From NCBI RefSeq assembly GCF_041647995.1, contig NZ_JARRIB010000001.1, forward strand, positions 248,001-312,000: a stretch of 64,000 nt of DNA, written 5' to 3'. Every line of letters begins with the position of its first letter. Within the stretch, counting starts at the first letter, position 1. A program made the position numbers and the translations under genes. The notes beneath the pieces were generated by a model that was not told the DNA's origin, searched no databases, and worked only from the letters and a program-made list of their open reading frames with translations. This DNA is from Pyrococcus kukulkanii (GTDB lineage Archaea > Methanobacteriota_B > Thermococci > Thermococcales > Thermococcaceae). Of this stretch, positions 56,074-64,000 are shown piece after piece.

Positions 56074-57516
56074 TCACCTCATATACTTCCTTGCAAAGAC
56101 CGTAAGGAAGACCGCCCACATGAACATTCCAAAGATTGCTTCAATCGAAGCAATGACCTTCCCTACACCAACTGGATGTAGATCACCGTACCCCAGAGTT
56201 GTTGCCGTAACTATGCTGAAATACATATAGTCAAAGCTTGAATTAACGGGGGTTACTGAAGAGGTTAGGGCATAGAGAACGGGAAAGCCAAATATAACTA
56301 AAGCCAACCAAAGGAATACCGGCCTCTTCCAGTCCGTTCCATATTTGCACGTTAAGTCGGCAAAAAAGAACTCGAAGAGCACCTCAAGAAGTCTGAATGT
56401 CTTTTTAAGTGTCCTGGGGCCTTTTCTATAGTGTTGAAGAACCCTCTTTCTCCTAGCAAGCATCTCCAGGTAGTAGTACTCATCTGCCTTCTCCTTATCA
56501 CCGCTTTCCTCCCAGGTGGTTCTGGCTATTCTATAGAAGACTTCAGCTAGGTAAGGATTGTTAAACTGGCAGTTCTCTATAACTATAAAGCCGTAAACTT
56601 CAAGTTCAGCCAATAAGTTCGGTAGATAAGCCAAGTTCCAGTTTTCATCACTGTAGAGCTTGGAATTCCTGAGGACAAGGTTATTGTATATCGTGACATG
56701 AACGAATTCAGGGTACCGGACCTTACTACTCACAACTTCAACGTGCCCAAGAACAGCAAGGTTCTCAACTAGCAACTGACCTGAGAACCTGTTAATGTAT
56801 ATCCTAACCTGTCTCTTGAACCTGGGGCTTTCATCAAACTTTATGGCCCCTAAGTACAAGATATGAGCCCTAACCGGTCTCTTAGTAACGTTAAACTGGA
56901 TTCCAAGCTCCTTACTTAGCCTTTCTATTAGGGGGTATCTCGAATTCACGGCGATCCTCCTTACACCGCTAAGATTTGAAATCTCGATTCTTCCCGCCAT
57001 TCTTCCGAGCTCACCAAACTCCTCCTCTGCTGTAACTTCCTCAGGCCTGAATTCCGTGGAGTTTATCATCACGTACTTAACCGAAGAGTTCCTAATGAGT
57101 ATTGACGACCTGAAGTCAACTGAACAAATACTTATCCCATAACTGTTAACCCCGGTAACGTAAAGAAAATCTATCGTTGATTCAACGATCACGAGGGAAT
57201 CAACTTCGGAGTTTATAAGGGTAAGGTTCTTCAGCTTCGATTTTCCTATTATGAGTCTCTTGATCTTGGAATTTCTAAATATTAGGGCCTCTTTAAGCTC
57301 CTTCTCTATAATTACGACGTCATACAGCTGAACTCCCTCAAAGTGCCTGACTCCTCTCTCAAGTGCTCTCTCGAAAGCTCTCCTCTTTATCTCCTTAATC
57401 TTCTCACCATAGAGCAATTCACCTTCCTCAAATGGGATGTGAAGTGAGCAGTACTTCGAACCCTTAAGGGCCTTTCTCCTACACTTCTTACCACTAGAAT
57501 AGACGTACTCACACAC
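56074..57516 (-). CDS. Potassium channel-like protein with N-terminal CxnCxnCxxH motif
   Basis: 480 residues. The C-terminal two-helix pore has the selectivity filter TTLGYGDLHPVG (about 438-449), with hydrophobic segments on both sides. Residues 1-30 hold a cysteine/histidine cluster (Cys2, Cys12, Cys23, His26) that could bind zinc. The long middle region (about 60-380) has no family I recognise, though part of it looks like beta-helix or Ig-type strands (LRNSKLYSDENWNLAYLPN). Starts inside the last codons of the RCK-type gene by eight bases. Confidence 0.8.
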   Translation of the reverse strand: MCEYVYSSGKKCRRKALKGSKYCSLHIPFEEGELLYGEKIKEIKRRAFERALERGVRHFEGVQLYDVVIIEKELKEALIFRNSKIKRLIIGKSKLKNLTLINSEVDSLVIVESTIDFLYVTGVNSYGISICSVDFRSSILIRNSSVKYVMINSTEFRPEEVTAEEEFGELGRMAGRIEISNLSGVRRIAVNSRYPLIERLSKELGIQFNVTKRPVRAHILYLGAIKFDESPRFKRQVRIYINRFSGQLLVENLAVLGHVEVVSSKVRYPEFVHVTIYNNLVLRNSKLYSDENWNLAYLPNLLAELEVYGFIVIENCQFNNPYLAEVFYRIARTTWEESGDKEKADEYYYLEMLARRKRVLQHYRKGPRTLKKTFRLLEVLFEFFFADLTCKYGTDWKRPVFLWLALVIFGFPVLYALTSSVTPVNSSFDYMYFSIVTATTLGYGDLHPVGVGKVIASIEAIFGMFMWAVFLTVFARKYMR

Positions 57517-58288
57517 CTACCCCAGCCTCCTTCTCTTCCTGCATCCTTCTAACTTCTGCCATCTTAATTGCCTCCTCGTGCTCCCTCTCACCCTTAACCC
57601 CCCTCATCCTCTTAGATAGAGAAGTGAGAACTTCTTCTGGGCCATACAGAACTACCACATCCCCAGGGAGTATTACGGTGTCACCGTGGGGAGCGCCTAA
57701 GTAGACTTCCCTACCTTCAACCTTCCTGTATATGCCCAAGACTAGTATTCCCTCCTTGTCCAGCTGAAGTTCTTTCAGCGACCTGTTCGCAAGCCAGCTC
57801 GTCTTTTTAACTTTTATCTGGGCTATGGAATAACCCCTAGTTATACCCAGGAGCTGGGAGTAATCGAGAACCCTAAGTGAAGGTGCAAATCTCTTTAAAA
57901 TTCTTCTTATCGCTTTTCTCATTAACCTTTCAATGTACTTAGATCGGAAAAACAAGTATAGGGCAAAGAGGCCCACGATCAAAACTACTATCCTGTAACT
58001 CGCCTGCTCCCTAGTAATGCCGGTGAAGCTGAGAACGAGCGTGGCTATAGCTGAAGTTATCCCAGCACTCCCCAGGAGCATGAGTATCCTTATTATCTTC
58101 CTCCTAACGGGATGAGAAACAACGTATTCACTTTCACTAGTCGTAAACCCAACGCCTGAGAAAGCAGACTGAGCTTGAAAGGCGGCAACATCCTTTGATA
58201 ATCCGGTCATCTCCAACGCTACAGCCCCTATCCTAACTATTATCGCCGATACGAGTACAACCAGGAGGAAGGTGATTATCGGGATCAT
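57509..58288 (-). CDS. Membrane protein with TrkA-C (RCK C-terminal) domain
   Basis: 259 residues. Three or so hydrophobic segments at the N-terminus flank AFQAQSAFSGVGFTTSESE, a loop that resembles a potassium-pathway motif, followed by an RCK_C domain (about 150-235) with VKKTSWLANRSLKELQLDKE and HGDTVILPGDVVVLYGPEEV. Precedes the channel gene in an eight-base overlap and likely works with it, binding a small ligand that gates ion flow. ATG 58288 is chosen over the TTG at 58297. Confidence 0.82.
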   Translation of the reverse strand: MIPIITFLLVVLVSAIIVRIGAVALEMTGLSKDVAAFQAQSAFSGVGFTTSESEYVVSHPVRRKIIRILMLLGSAGITSAIATLVLSFTGITREQASYRIVVLIVGLFALYLFFRSKYIERLMRKAIRRILKRFAPSLRVLDYSQLLGITRGYSIAQIKVKKTSWLANRSLKELQLDKEGILVLGIYRKVEGREVYLGAPHGDTVILPGDVVVLYGPEEVLTSLSKRMRGVKGEREHEEAIKMAEVRRMQEEKEAGVGV

Positions 58289-58351
58289 CTCTACCAACTA
58301 TCCCTAGGTGGTTCATAAATGTTTATAAGTTGCAATACGATTAGACTAATC

Positions 58352-59692
58352 ATGTTTCAACAATTTGTTGATAGGAAAAGGGAGCTGGAGGAGTTGGAGA
58401 GAGCATGGGAAAGTGATAAGCCAGAGCTAATAGTGATATACGGTAGGAGGAGAGTAGGGAAGACGGCACTCGCCCTAAAGGCATTCGAAGACAAGCCCGT
58501 AATATACTTCCTGGCCGATGAAAGGGAAATTGATGAGAACCTAAAAGAGTTCAGAAGCAAAATTGCTGAATTCTTTAAAGATGAAATCCTCGCAAGGTCA
58601 AATTTAGACTGGATCGAGCTGTTCAAGTACGTAGGAAATAAAGGAAAAGTAGTTCTAATTATCGACGAACTCCCATACCTCGTGGAGAGTTATAAGGCTT
58701 TTCCATCATTACTTCAGAAAGCCTGGGACTTGTACCTTCAGCACTCTAAGGTAAAGCTAGTGTTAATCGGCTCTTCGGTAAGCATGATGGAAAAATTACT
58801 CGGGCGCAAAAGCCCCCTTTACGGAAGGAGAACCATGCAAATAAAACTCCACCCCCTCAAGTACTTCCACGTAAAAGAGTTCTTCCCTAAGTACTCCGAG
58901 GAAGATGCAATAAGGGTTTATGGAGTTGTTGACGGAATACCACTCTATTTAAAGCAGTTCACGGATGAGCTCAGCTTTTGGGATAACATTAGGTATAACT
59001 TCCTAAGGAAAGAGAGCTTCCTCTATACCGAAGCGGAGTTCCTCCTGAGACAAGAATTCAGGGAACCAAGGAGATACTTCTCGATATTGAAGGCAATATC
59101 AATGGGGAACACTAAGTTTGGAGAGATAGTGAACGCCACTGGCCTAGACAAAAGCACTGTATCGAAATACCTAGATAATCTAGGGGAAATTCACGTAGTC
59201 AGAAAATTGTATCCAGCTTTTGAGCCAGAGAAGAGGAGAAATTTGAGGTACGAGATAACCGACAACTACTTTAAGTTCTGGTTTAGGTTCATCTATCCCA
59301 ACAGGGAGCTAATCGAGAGGGAGCTCGAGGAGGAAGCGCTAGAAAAAATAAGGGAAGGATTTAGCCAATACATGGGGAGAGTTTTTGAAGAGGTGGCTAG
59401 GGATTTCCTGTGGAGCAAATTCAGATTCGAGGCTGGGGGACCATGGTGGAGGAAAGAAGAAGAGATCGACTTTGTGGGCGTTAAAGGAAACACAGCCTAC
59501 TTCTTCGAGGTTAAGTGGAGCAGACTTAAAGTAAGTGAAGTGCATGAAATCTTAGAAAACCTTGAAGAGAAAGCGGAGAAGGTTAACGTAAAAGCAAAGG
59601 AAAAGAAGTTTGGGGTTGTAGCTAAGGAGTTTAAGAAGAAAGAAGGACTTATGTTTGACTTGAAGGATATGTTTAATCCTAGGATTACTTAG
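58352..59692 (+). CDS. Archaeal ATPase with DUF234 nuclease-like domain
   Basis: 446 residues from ATG 58352. N-terminal STAND-type archaeal ATPase (PF01637): RKRELEELERAWES, Walker A YGRRRVGKTALAL, Walker B VVLIIDELPYL, sensor LVLIGSS. A wHTH lies around 260-310 (ATGLDKSTVSKYLDNLGEI), and the C-terminal DUF234 has EIDFVGV then YFFEVKW, the acid-ExK spacing of PD-(D/E)xK nucleases. TATA box TTTATAAG (58321-58328) implies a nearly leaderless mRNA. The family is common in archaea but its role is unproven; mobile or defence links are possible. Confidence 0.88.
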   Translation: MFQQFVDRKRELEELERAWESDKPELIVIYGRRRVGKTALALKAFEDKPVIYFLADEREIDENLKEFRSKIAEFFKDEILARSNLDWIELFKYVGNKGKVVLIIDELPYLVESYKAFPSLLQKAWDLYLQHSKVKLVLIGSSVSMMEKLLGRKSPLYGRRTMQIKLHPLKYFHVKEFFPKYSEEDAIRVYGVVDGIPLYLKQFTDELSFWDNIRYNFLRKESFLYTEAEFLLRQEFREPRRYFSILKAISMGNTKFGEIVNATGLDKSTVSKYLDNLGEIHVVRKLYPAFEPEKRRNLRYEITDNYFKFWFRFIYPNRELIERELEEEALEKIREGFSQYMGRVFEEVARDFLWSKFRFEAGGPWWRKEEEIDFVGVKGNTAYFFEVKWSRLKVSEVHEILENLEEKAEKVNVKAKEKKFGVVAKEFKKKEGLMFDLKDMFNPRIT

Positions 59693-59746
59693 CTTGTTAG
59701 TTAATTTTTTAGGTTAAGAAGGACTACTTATCAAAGGTGAGTTCGA

Positions 59747-61135
59747 ATGGAAAACCAAAATAACACAGAAGTTGATTTACTAACTTGGGCAAAAGACATT
59801 AGAATATGGGAGAAAGAGAGCTGGAATGATTTTGTAAGAGATTTAGAGGGATTATACTCACTGTTAATTCAGTTTAGGGAGTTTCAAAAATGGCTCAAGG
59901 AGACATTTAACAACAAGAAAATTTCAACACTCTCAGATGAGCTCAAAGATCCAGCAAGATTAATAGTGGCTGGAGGGGGATATGAAGAGAACGCATTTGC
60001 GAGAGCAATGTTCTCTTTATTTGACGTCAAGGTAGCTGGAAGCGACGACTATGAGACGAGCGTTGGAATATATGAGAGAAGGGGAGATAGCGTTAGAATA
60101 ATAGTCGGAGATAAAATCCTGGGCTTAGAGATTGAAGATTACGAAAGAATTATCCAACAAGTTGAAAAGCTCATTAAAAACTTCAAGGATGCAAAAAGGC
60201 CAAACATTACAGAGGATTTCAAGAAATGGATAGATCCAACAATTGAAACCCCAATATTGATTGAAAAACTTAACGAATTGATCAATAGAGGGCTCAGCTT
60301 ATTGGAACCGAGTAATAGGTATGTCCAATTCCTCACTTACTTCAGAGTTGCAACAACGATGATAATTATGGAGGCCCTTGAATGCACTCCTGCTCAAATT
60401 TCCCAACTTATTGAGATAGTAAAGCCCAGACTTTATGACAATCAGCTTCAACCAGCGGAATTTAAAGAAGATACAGAGCTAATATGGGTAATTAATGAAA
60501 GTTCACCATTGGCAAATGTCTACAGACTATTTTTAGATGAGGGGGATATTACAAAACTTGTAAGGGGTATCATAGGTAATCAACAGGTAATAAAGGAGTT
60601 ATTTGGGAATTATTGGAACAAGAAAAAAGAATCAATAATTAGGCTTATAAAAGAAGGAACATGGAGACCCCTACCACAGATTAAGGAGGCATTTTTGGAT
60701 AAAAGCAAAATATTATGGATAATATGCTCAAGAGATAACATCTATTTTGGATTGATCATTGCAGATACAGAGGGATTTAAGGATGGGGTTGGAGTAGACG
60801 TAATACCACTTGAGAACCAATTATGGAATTATCCCCCCTTAATTCGGGAACTCTTCCTCAAACATCGGTATATAAGTAGAGACGTTGTAAGAGATTATCA
60901 TAACTATATAAACGCATATAAGCCAGACACTTTCATTAGTGGATACACAATCAGTTTGATACTTGAAGATATATTTCCTCTAATTGCGACAAGGTTTTTA
61001 GAATTTAGTGGAGTTGGATATTCTACATTATGGGAGTATGGAACATTCAGATACATTCTTCTCAGGCCCAGCGATTGTGATAGATACTATAACCTTATTG
61101 AAGAATTAAGGTGGGAAAATGAGACAAGTTCATAA
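59747..61135 (+). CDS. Unknown protein, first gene of an overlapping pair
   Basis: 462 residues with no family I recognise. An N-terminal helical region (1-60, WNDFVRDLEGLYSLLIQF), a beta/alpha patch about 70-120 (RLIVAGGGYEENAFARAMFS, VGIYERRGDSVRIIVGDK), and a long helix-rich C-terminal part with KSKILWIICSRDNIYFGLII. No signal peptide or membrane segment. GGTGAG sits before the ATG. AT-rich compared with the neighbours. It ends 17 bases inside the next gene, suggesting co-translation. Confidence 0.75.
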   Translation: MENQNNTEVDLLTWAKDIRIWEKESWNDFVRDLEGLYSLLIQFREFQKWLKETFNNKKISTLSDELKDPARLIVAGGGYEENAFARAMFSLFDVKVAGSDDYETSVGIYERRGDSVRIIVGDKILGLEIEDYERIIQQVEKLIKNFKDAKRPNITEDFKKWIDPTIETPILIEKLNELINRGLSLLEPSNRYVQFLTYFRVATTMIIMEALECTPAQISQLIEIVKPRLYDNQLQPAEFKEDTELIWVINESSPLANVYRLFLDEGDITKLVRGIIGNQQVIKELFGNYWNKKKESIIRLIKEGTWRPLPQIKEAFLDKSKILWIICSRDNIYFGLIIADTEGFKDGVGVDVIPLENQLWNYPPLIRELFLKHRYISRDVVRDYHNYINAYKPDTFISGYTISLILEDIFPLIATRFLEFSGVGYSTLWEYGTFRYILLRPSDCDRYYNLIEELRWENETSS

Positions 61136-63332
61136 ACTTAAAGAAAAACCTATTCCACTTGAAACTAGTGAAGAACCAAGAAAACACCCTAAGAGAAAAA
61201 GACCAATAGTAAAGAAGCAGGGAGTCTTCCAAAAACAAAAACTACTACCCCTCCCAAAATTCTCCATTATTCAGCCTACTGGATATTCGATATCTCCGGT
61301 AAAGTCCCTACCTAAAAGGATTTCCCCATTCCCCCGATACACACCTCATGCTCCTCCCACTTTCCAAATGTCTCCAAGTCTTAAGATACCAACAAATATT
61401 CGTCCTTGTCCAAGGCTTAAACCAGTAAATGGCCTGAAAATTAACATTTCTCTCTTAACTCAAGAAGTATTGATCCAAAAACGAACTCCAAATGTGCTTC
61501 CAGCAACCCTTAAAATACCCACTTTGGAATTTACTAAAGAAGTTCTAGTTCCAAAGTCCCAAGTCCTGCTAGAGGATCTCCCAAGAATATTCCCTACCAA
61601 ATCTCCAGCAATAAAGAACATTAATTTTAACATGCAATACTTTGTTCATACTTTAACCCCACTACCCTCTATTACTCCATTTATGGAACCCAGAATAGAA
61701 CGCAGATACAGAACAGACATCTTAAAAGTTCAGTCAAAGGCAGTATATCCAACTATATCCTCAATAAAGCTAATTAAGCCACCTCTCACCTTTCAGATAT
61801 CTTTGATACAAAAAGATAGGAGAAATTCATTACCAACGATTCAATTACTTCAAACTCCAGCTAATATAGAGGTAATGCTAAAGACAGAAGTACCAAGCTC
61901 AACCTCCGTTTCGGGATTTCCTTTGATAAGACGGGGATATTCTGCACCGATATCTCTGAATACAACTACATATGTATTACGACACCCACCAGCACCCCTT
62001 ACACCTACAATCTTTCCTACATATGCACATCAGAAAACCTGGATTAACTTTAGCACTTCATTCTCTGGATTAGGTTATGAAGGGCTAGTTCAGGAGGAGG
62101 TTAGTAACATGGAAAGAGAGTCCCTCCTAGACGAATTATTGGGAATTAAAGGAGGATACATACCAAGGGGAGAGGGAGATTCAGGAGACAAGCCAATAAT
62201 TGTATTTTTATACGAAGATGAAGAAGAATGGCATCCCCAAGTATCATATATCTTGTCTGAATTGTACTCGGAGATTAGAGGTTCAAAACCTACACCTGCA
62301 CTACGGGAATTACCAAAAGATCCCACGGAAGAGAAATCTGTTGATTCTACGAAAGATCCATATCTATTAACACAATTTAAATTCGAAGGAAGGATTGAAA
62401 TTATTGATTGCAGAAAAACTACACCATACAATTTGCGGAAATTCTTGGAGATAGTAGAGAGCAGACTGAAAACGGGATACCTCCAAGGATTTGGATTCGT
62501 TGTCTTTGTACTGCCAAGAATCTATGCCTCAATAACTGAGGAAATTAAGAGGCTCAAAGAAGAAGTAGAGAAGATAAAGACCATAAAAGGCATTATAAAG
62601 GTCGAAATGGATCCGGAAAAGAGGGGAAACATACATCATGTCTACAGGGCACTAACTTATGCAATCCTTGGAATAGAGGACAAATATTCCGACTTTCTTC
62701 ATGAACTTGAAGCAATAACTCTAGAGTTCAAAAATGTTGTTAAGCTATTCTCCCCATTTGTACCCTACGAAGAAGCTGAAGATATAGAATTTGAATTCAA
62801 AGAGCGCGAGCATTACAGGTTAAAGGTCGCCACATTCTCTTATTTAGTTAGGAAGGAGATAGAGAAGTTAGAAAAGATCCCCAGGGGAATAGAGTTTTAC
62901 AAGTTCCTCCATAAATTAAAACAGGAAGGAGTAATAAAAACTGAGGAGCCTCTAACTGAAGGGATAATCCCAGACATAATCTACACAAGTCCTGAAGAAA
63001 AAGCGATAATAGAGATAGAAACCCTCATTGGAAGTGGAGAGCCAATGAAGAAAATAGACAAAACAGTCGGAAAATACATAAAGAAACTTGGTGGCAGAAT
63101 TCCTCCTGAGTATGAACTCTGGATAGTTCTGAAGCCTGTTTCTGCACTAATCCACTATGAAGAGATTAAGAGAAGGCTTGATATCTACCGAGAACTCTAC
63201 GAACTCCCAATAAAAGTCAAAGTTTTGGTATTGGATAAACCCGGCAGATGGGAGCTTGTAGATATTGAGGAATTTGCAGATAAGATAAGATCTGCCTTAA
63301 GAACTACAAAATCTTTAAGGAAGGCCATTTAA
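61119..63332 (+). CDS. Unknown protein with proline-rich N-terminus and nuclease-like C-terminus
   Basis: 737 residues, no family I recognise. Residues 1-330 are low in complexity, rich in Pro, Ser, Thr, Ile and Lys (for example PHAPPTFQMSPSLKIPTNIR), and probably disordered. A folded part begins around 355 (KPIIVFLYEDEEEWHPQVSY). Towards the C-terminus, PDIIYTSPEEKAIIEIETL (Pro618-Asp619 to Glu632-x-Glu634) has the spacing of the PD-(D/E)xK fold with Glu in place of Lys, so catalysis is in doubt. Overlaps the preceding gene by 17 bases. Confidence 0.75.
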   Translation: MRQVHKLKEKPIPLETSEEPRKHPKRKRPIVKKQGVFQKQKLLPLPKFSIIQPTGYSISPVKSLPKRISPFPRYTPHAPPTFQMSPSLKIPTNIRPCPRLKPVNGLKINISLLTQEVLIQKRTPNVLPATLKIPTLEFTKEVLVPKSQVLLEDLPRIFPTKSPAIKNINFNMQYFVHTLTPLPSITPFMEPRIERRYRTDILKVQSKAVYPTISSIKLIKPPLTFQISLIQKDRRNSLPTIQLLQTPANIEVMLKTEVPSSTSVSGFPLIRRGYSAPISLNTTTYVLRHPPAPLTPTIFPTYAHQKTWINFSTSFSGLGYEGLVQEEVSNMERESLLDELLGIKGGYIPRGEGDSGDKPIIVFLYEDEEEWHPQVSYILSELYSEIRGSKPTPALRELPKDPTEEKSVDSTKDPYLLTQFKFEGRIEIIDCRKTTPYNLRKFLEIVESRLKTGYLQGFGFVVFVLPRIYASITEEIKRLKEEVEKIKTIKGIIKVEMDPEKRGNIHHVYRALTYAILGIEDKYSDFLHELEAITLEFKNVVKLFSPFVPYEEAEDIEFEFKEREHYRLKVATFSYLVRKEIEKLEKIPRGIEFYKFLHKLKQEGVIKTEEPLTEGIIPDIIYTSPEEKAIIEIETLIGSGEPMKKIDKTVGKYIKKLGGRIPPEYELWIVLKPVSALIHYEEIKRRLDIYRELYELPIKVKVLVLDKPGRWELVDIEEFADKIRSALRTTKSLRKAI

Positions 63333-63378
63333 TCTTAGATCAAAACCTTTATTAGCAAACTGCAAGACTCAGGAAGCA

Positions 63379-63434
63379 AGGGATGATGACGGAGATTTCG
63401 GCCGAGCTGTGATGACACTCGCATGGGCTGACCT
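63379..63434 (+). ncRNA. C/D box sRNA (2'-O-methylation guide)
   Basis: C box ATGATGA (63383-63389), 12-base guide CGGAGATTTCGG, D' box CCGA (63402-63405), three bases, C' box GTGATGA (63409-63415), 12-base guide CACTCGCATGGG, D box CTGA (63428-63431). Both guides have the normal archaeal length; only the D' box is non-canonical. Predicted methylation sites are the second A of CCGA-A-AUCUCCG and the U of CCCA-U-GCGAGUG. A TATA-like TTTATTA lies about 30 bases upstream. Confidence 0.85.
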
Positions 63435-63467
63435 TAAGTTTAAAAGCCAACCCTTCTCTCCTCCTTC

Positions 63468-64000
63468 ATGGCCATGAAATGCTCAAGGTGCGGCAGGGAG
63501 GCAGTATACTTCGCGAGGTACGAGGGAAGGTATTACTGCCACAAGCACTTCAACGAGCTAGTCGAAGGTAAAGTAAAGAGGACGATCAGGAAGTACAGGA
63601 TGATCAAGAGGGGAGAGAGGATTGGAGTTGCAGTGAGCGGGGGCAAAGACAGCGTAGTCCTCCTCCATCTATTGGCTAAACTTAGAAAGAAGTTCCCTTT
63701 TGAGATAGTTGCAATAACGATAGATGAGGGAATAAAAGGGTACAGGGACAAGAGCGTTGAAGTTGCAAAGAAAAATGCCGAACTTTTGGGTGTTGAGCAC
63801 CACATATACAGGTTCAAGGACTACATAGGCTTTACCCTTGACGAAACCGTGGAAATAATGGGGGGAAGAGGAGAGAGGTTAGGGGCATGCTCATACTGTG
63901 GCGTCTGGAGGAGATGGCTCCTAAACAAGGCCGCAGAAGAGCTCAAAGTGGACAAGCTCGCCTTAGGATTGAACCTTGACGATGAGGTTCAGGTTTTCCT
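63468..64000 (+). CDS. TtuA/Ncs6-type tRNA 2-thiolation enzyme (3' end cut by window)
   Basis: The first 177 residues are visible. A zinc-ribbon (Cys5, Cys8, Cys24, His27: CSRCG...YYCHKH) leads to the PP-loop AVSGGKDSVVLLHLL, then the cluster ligand CSYCGVWRRWLLN and LALGLNLDDEVQ. These place it in the TtuA family that thiolates U54 or U34 of tRNA using a 4Fe-4S cluster. The C-terminal zinc finger lies beyond the window end. The promoter space also holds the C/D sRNA. Confidence 0.9.
   Translation, partial: MAMKCSRCGREAVYFARYEGRYYCHKHFNELVEGKVKRTIRKYRMIKRGERIGVAVSGGKDSVVLLHLLAKLRKKFPFEIVAITIDEGIKGYRDKSVEVAKKNAELLGVEHHIYRFKDYIGFTLDETVEIMGGRGERLGACSYCGVWRRWLLNKAAEELKVDKLALGLNLDDEVQVF

Noticed and set aside
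58319-58351. Eleven extra N-terminal codons for the DUF234 ATPase.
   Set aside because: The TATA box at 58321-58328 overlaps them, so they would not be transcribed.

Overview
The window is a 64 kb piece of a hyperthermophilic archaeal chromosome, almost certainly Pyrococcus (order Thermococcales). The basis is protein content: an ADP-dependent glucokinase, a Pyrococcus-type ATP-dependent DNA ligase, an archaeal rpoD/rpoK/rpoN–ribosomal protein cluster with tRNA genes inside it, Cbf5, ferredoxin-dependent 2-oxoacid oxidoreductases, TATA-box promoters with GGTGA-type ribosome binding sites, and a CRISPR repeat of the Pyrococcus GTTTCCGTAGAAC type. The sugar cluster at the left end resembles the kojibiose cluster reported from Pyrococcus sp. 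ST04; I cannot fix the species from sequence alone.

Layout. 1-8.7 kb: a phosphoesterase fragment, then an AT-rich disaccharide locus. A GH65 phosphorylase, a beta-phosphoglucomutase and a TrmB-like regulator run leftwards; a binding protein, two permeases and an ATPase run rightwards from a shared control region. 8.8-13.9 kb: surface-sugar genes (wecB, wecC, a DUF354 protein), a densely sequon-bearing membrane protein, SpoIIM-like and lipoate-ligase C-terminal-like genes. 13.9-19.8 kb: OsmC, DNA ligase, isopentenyl phosphate kinase, mevalonate kinase, MEMO and a threonine-synthase-like enzyme. 19.8-25.8 kb: the S2 / enolase-like / RpoK / RpoN / S9 / L13 / L18e / RpoD / S11 / S4 / S13 cluster with tRNA-Pro, tRNA-Leu and tRNA-Ser, all on the minus strand. 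25.8-37.4 kb: mixed housekeeping genes (rRNA methyltransferase, Cbf5, glucokinase, MoeA, RNase HII, metal ABC transporter) plus lipoproteins and zinc-ribbon proteins.

37.4-38.85 kb is the largest protein-free stretch. It holds a C/D box sRNA, an eight-repeat CRISPR array with decayed trailing repeats, and a long structured leader; there are no cas genes. 38.85-43.1 kb: serine hydroxymethyltransferase, a HAD phosphatase, an ASCH protein, a small membrane protein and a metallo-cofactor binding lipoprotein. 43.1-49.2 kb: seven subunits of two 2-oxoacid:ferredoxin oxidoreductases in one leftward operon, with an MNT/HEPN toxin-antitoxin pair inserted between the beta and gamma genes of the first enzyme. 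49.4-58.3 kb: FtsY, DUF167, a metallo-beta-lactamase-fold hydrolase, a TGS GTPase, two tandem cell-wall-binding-2-like secreted paralogues, a COG3199 NAD-kinase-like protein and a two-gene potassium channel/RCK unit. 58.35-63.3 kb: a DUF234 ATPase followed by two overlapping genes of unknown family, the best candidate here for an undescribed system. 63.38-64 kb: a second C/D box sRNA and the start of a TtuA-type tRNA thiolation gene cut by the window end.

How the genes fit together: disaccharide uptake and phosphorolysis feeds glucose and beta-glucose-1-phosphate towards glucokinase and phosphoglucomutase; the 2-oxoacid oxidoreductases take electrons to ferredoxin; mevalonate kinase and isopentenyl phosphate kinase belong to the archaeal lipid route; wecB/wecC supply ManNAcA for glycans.
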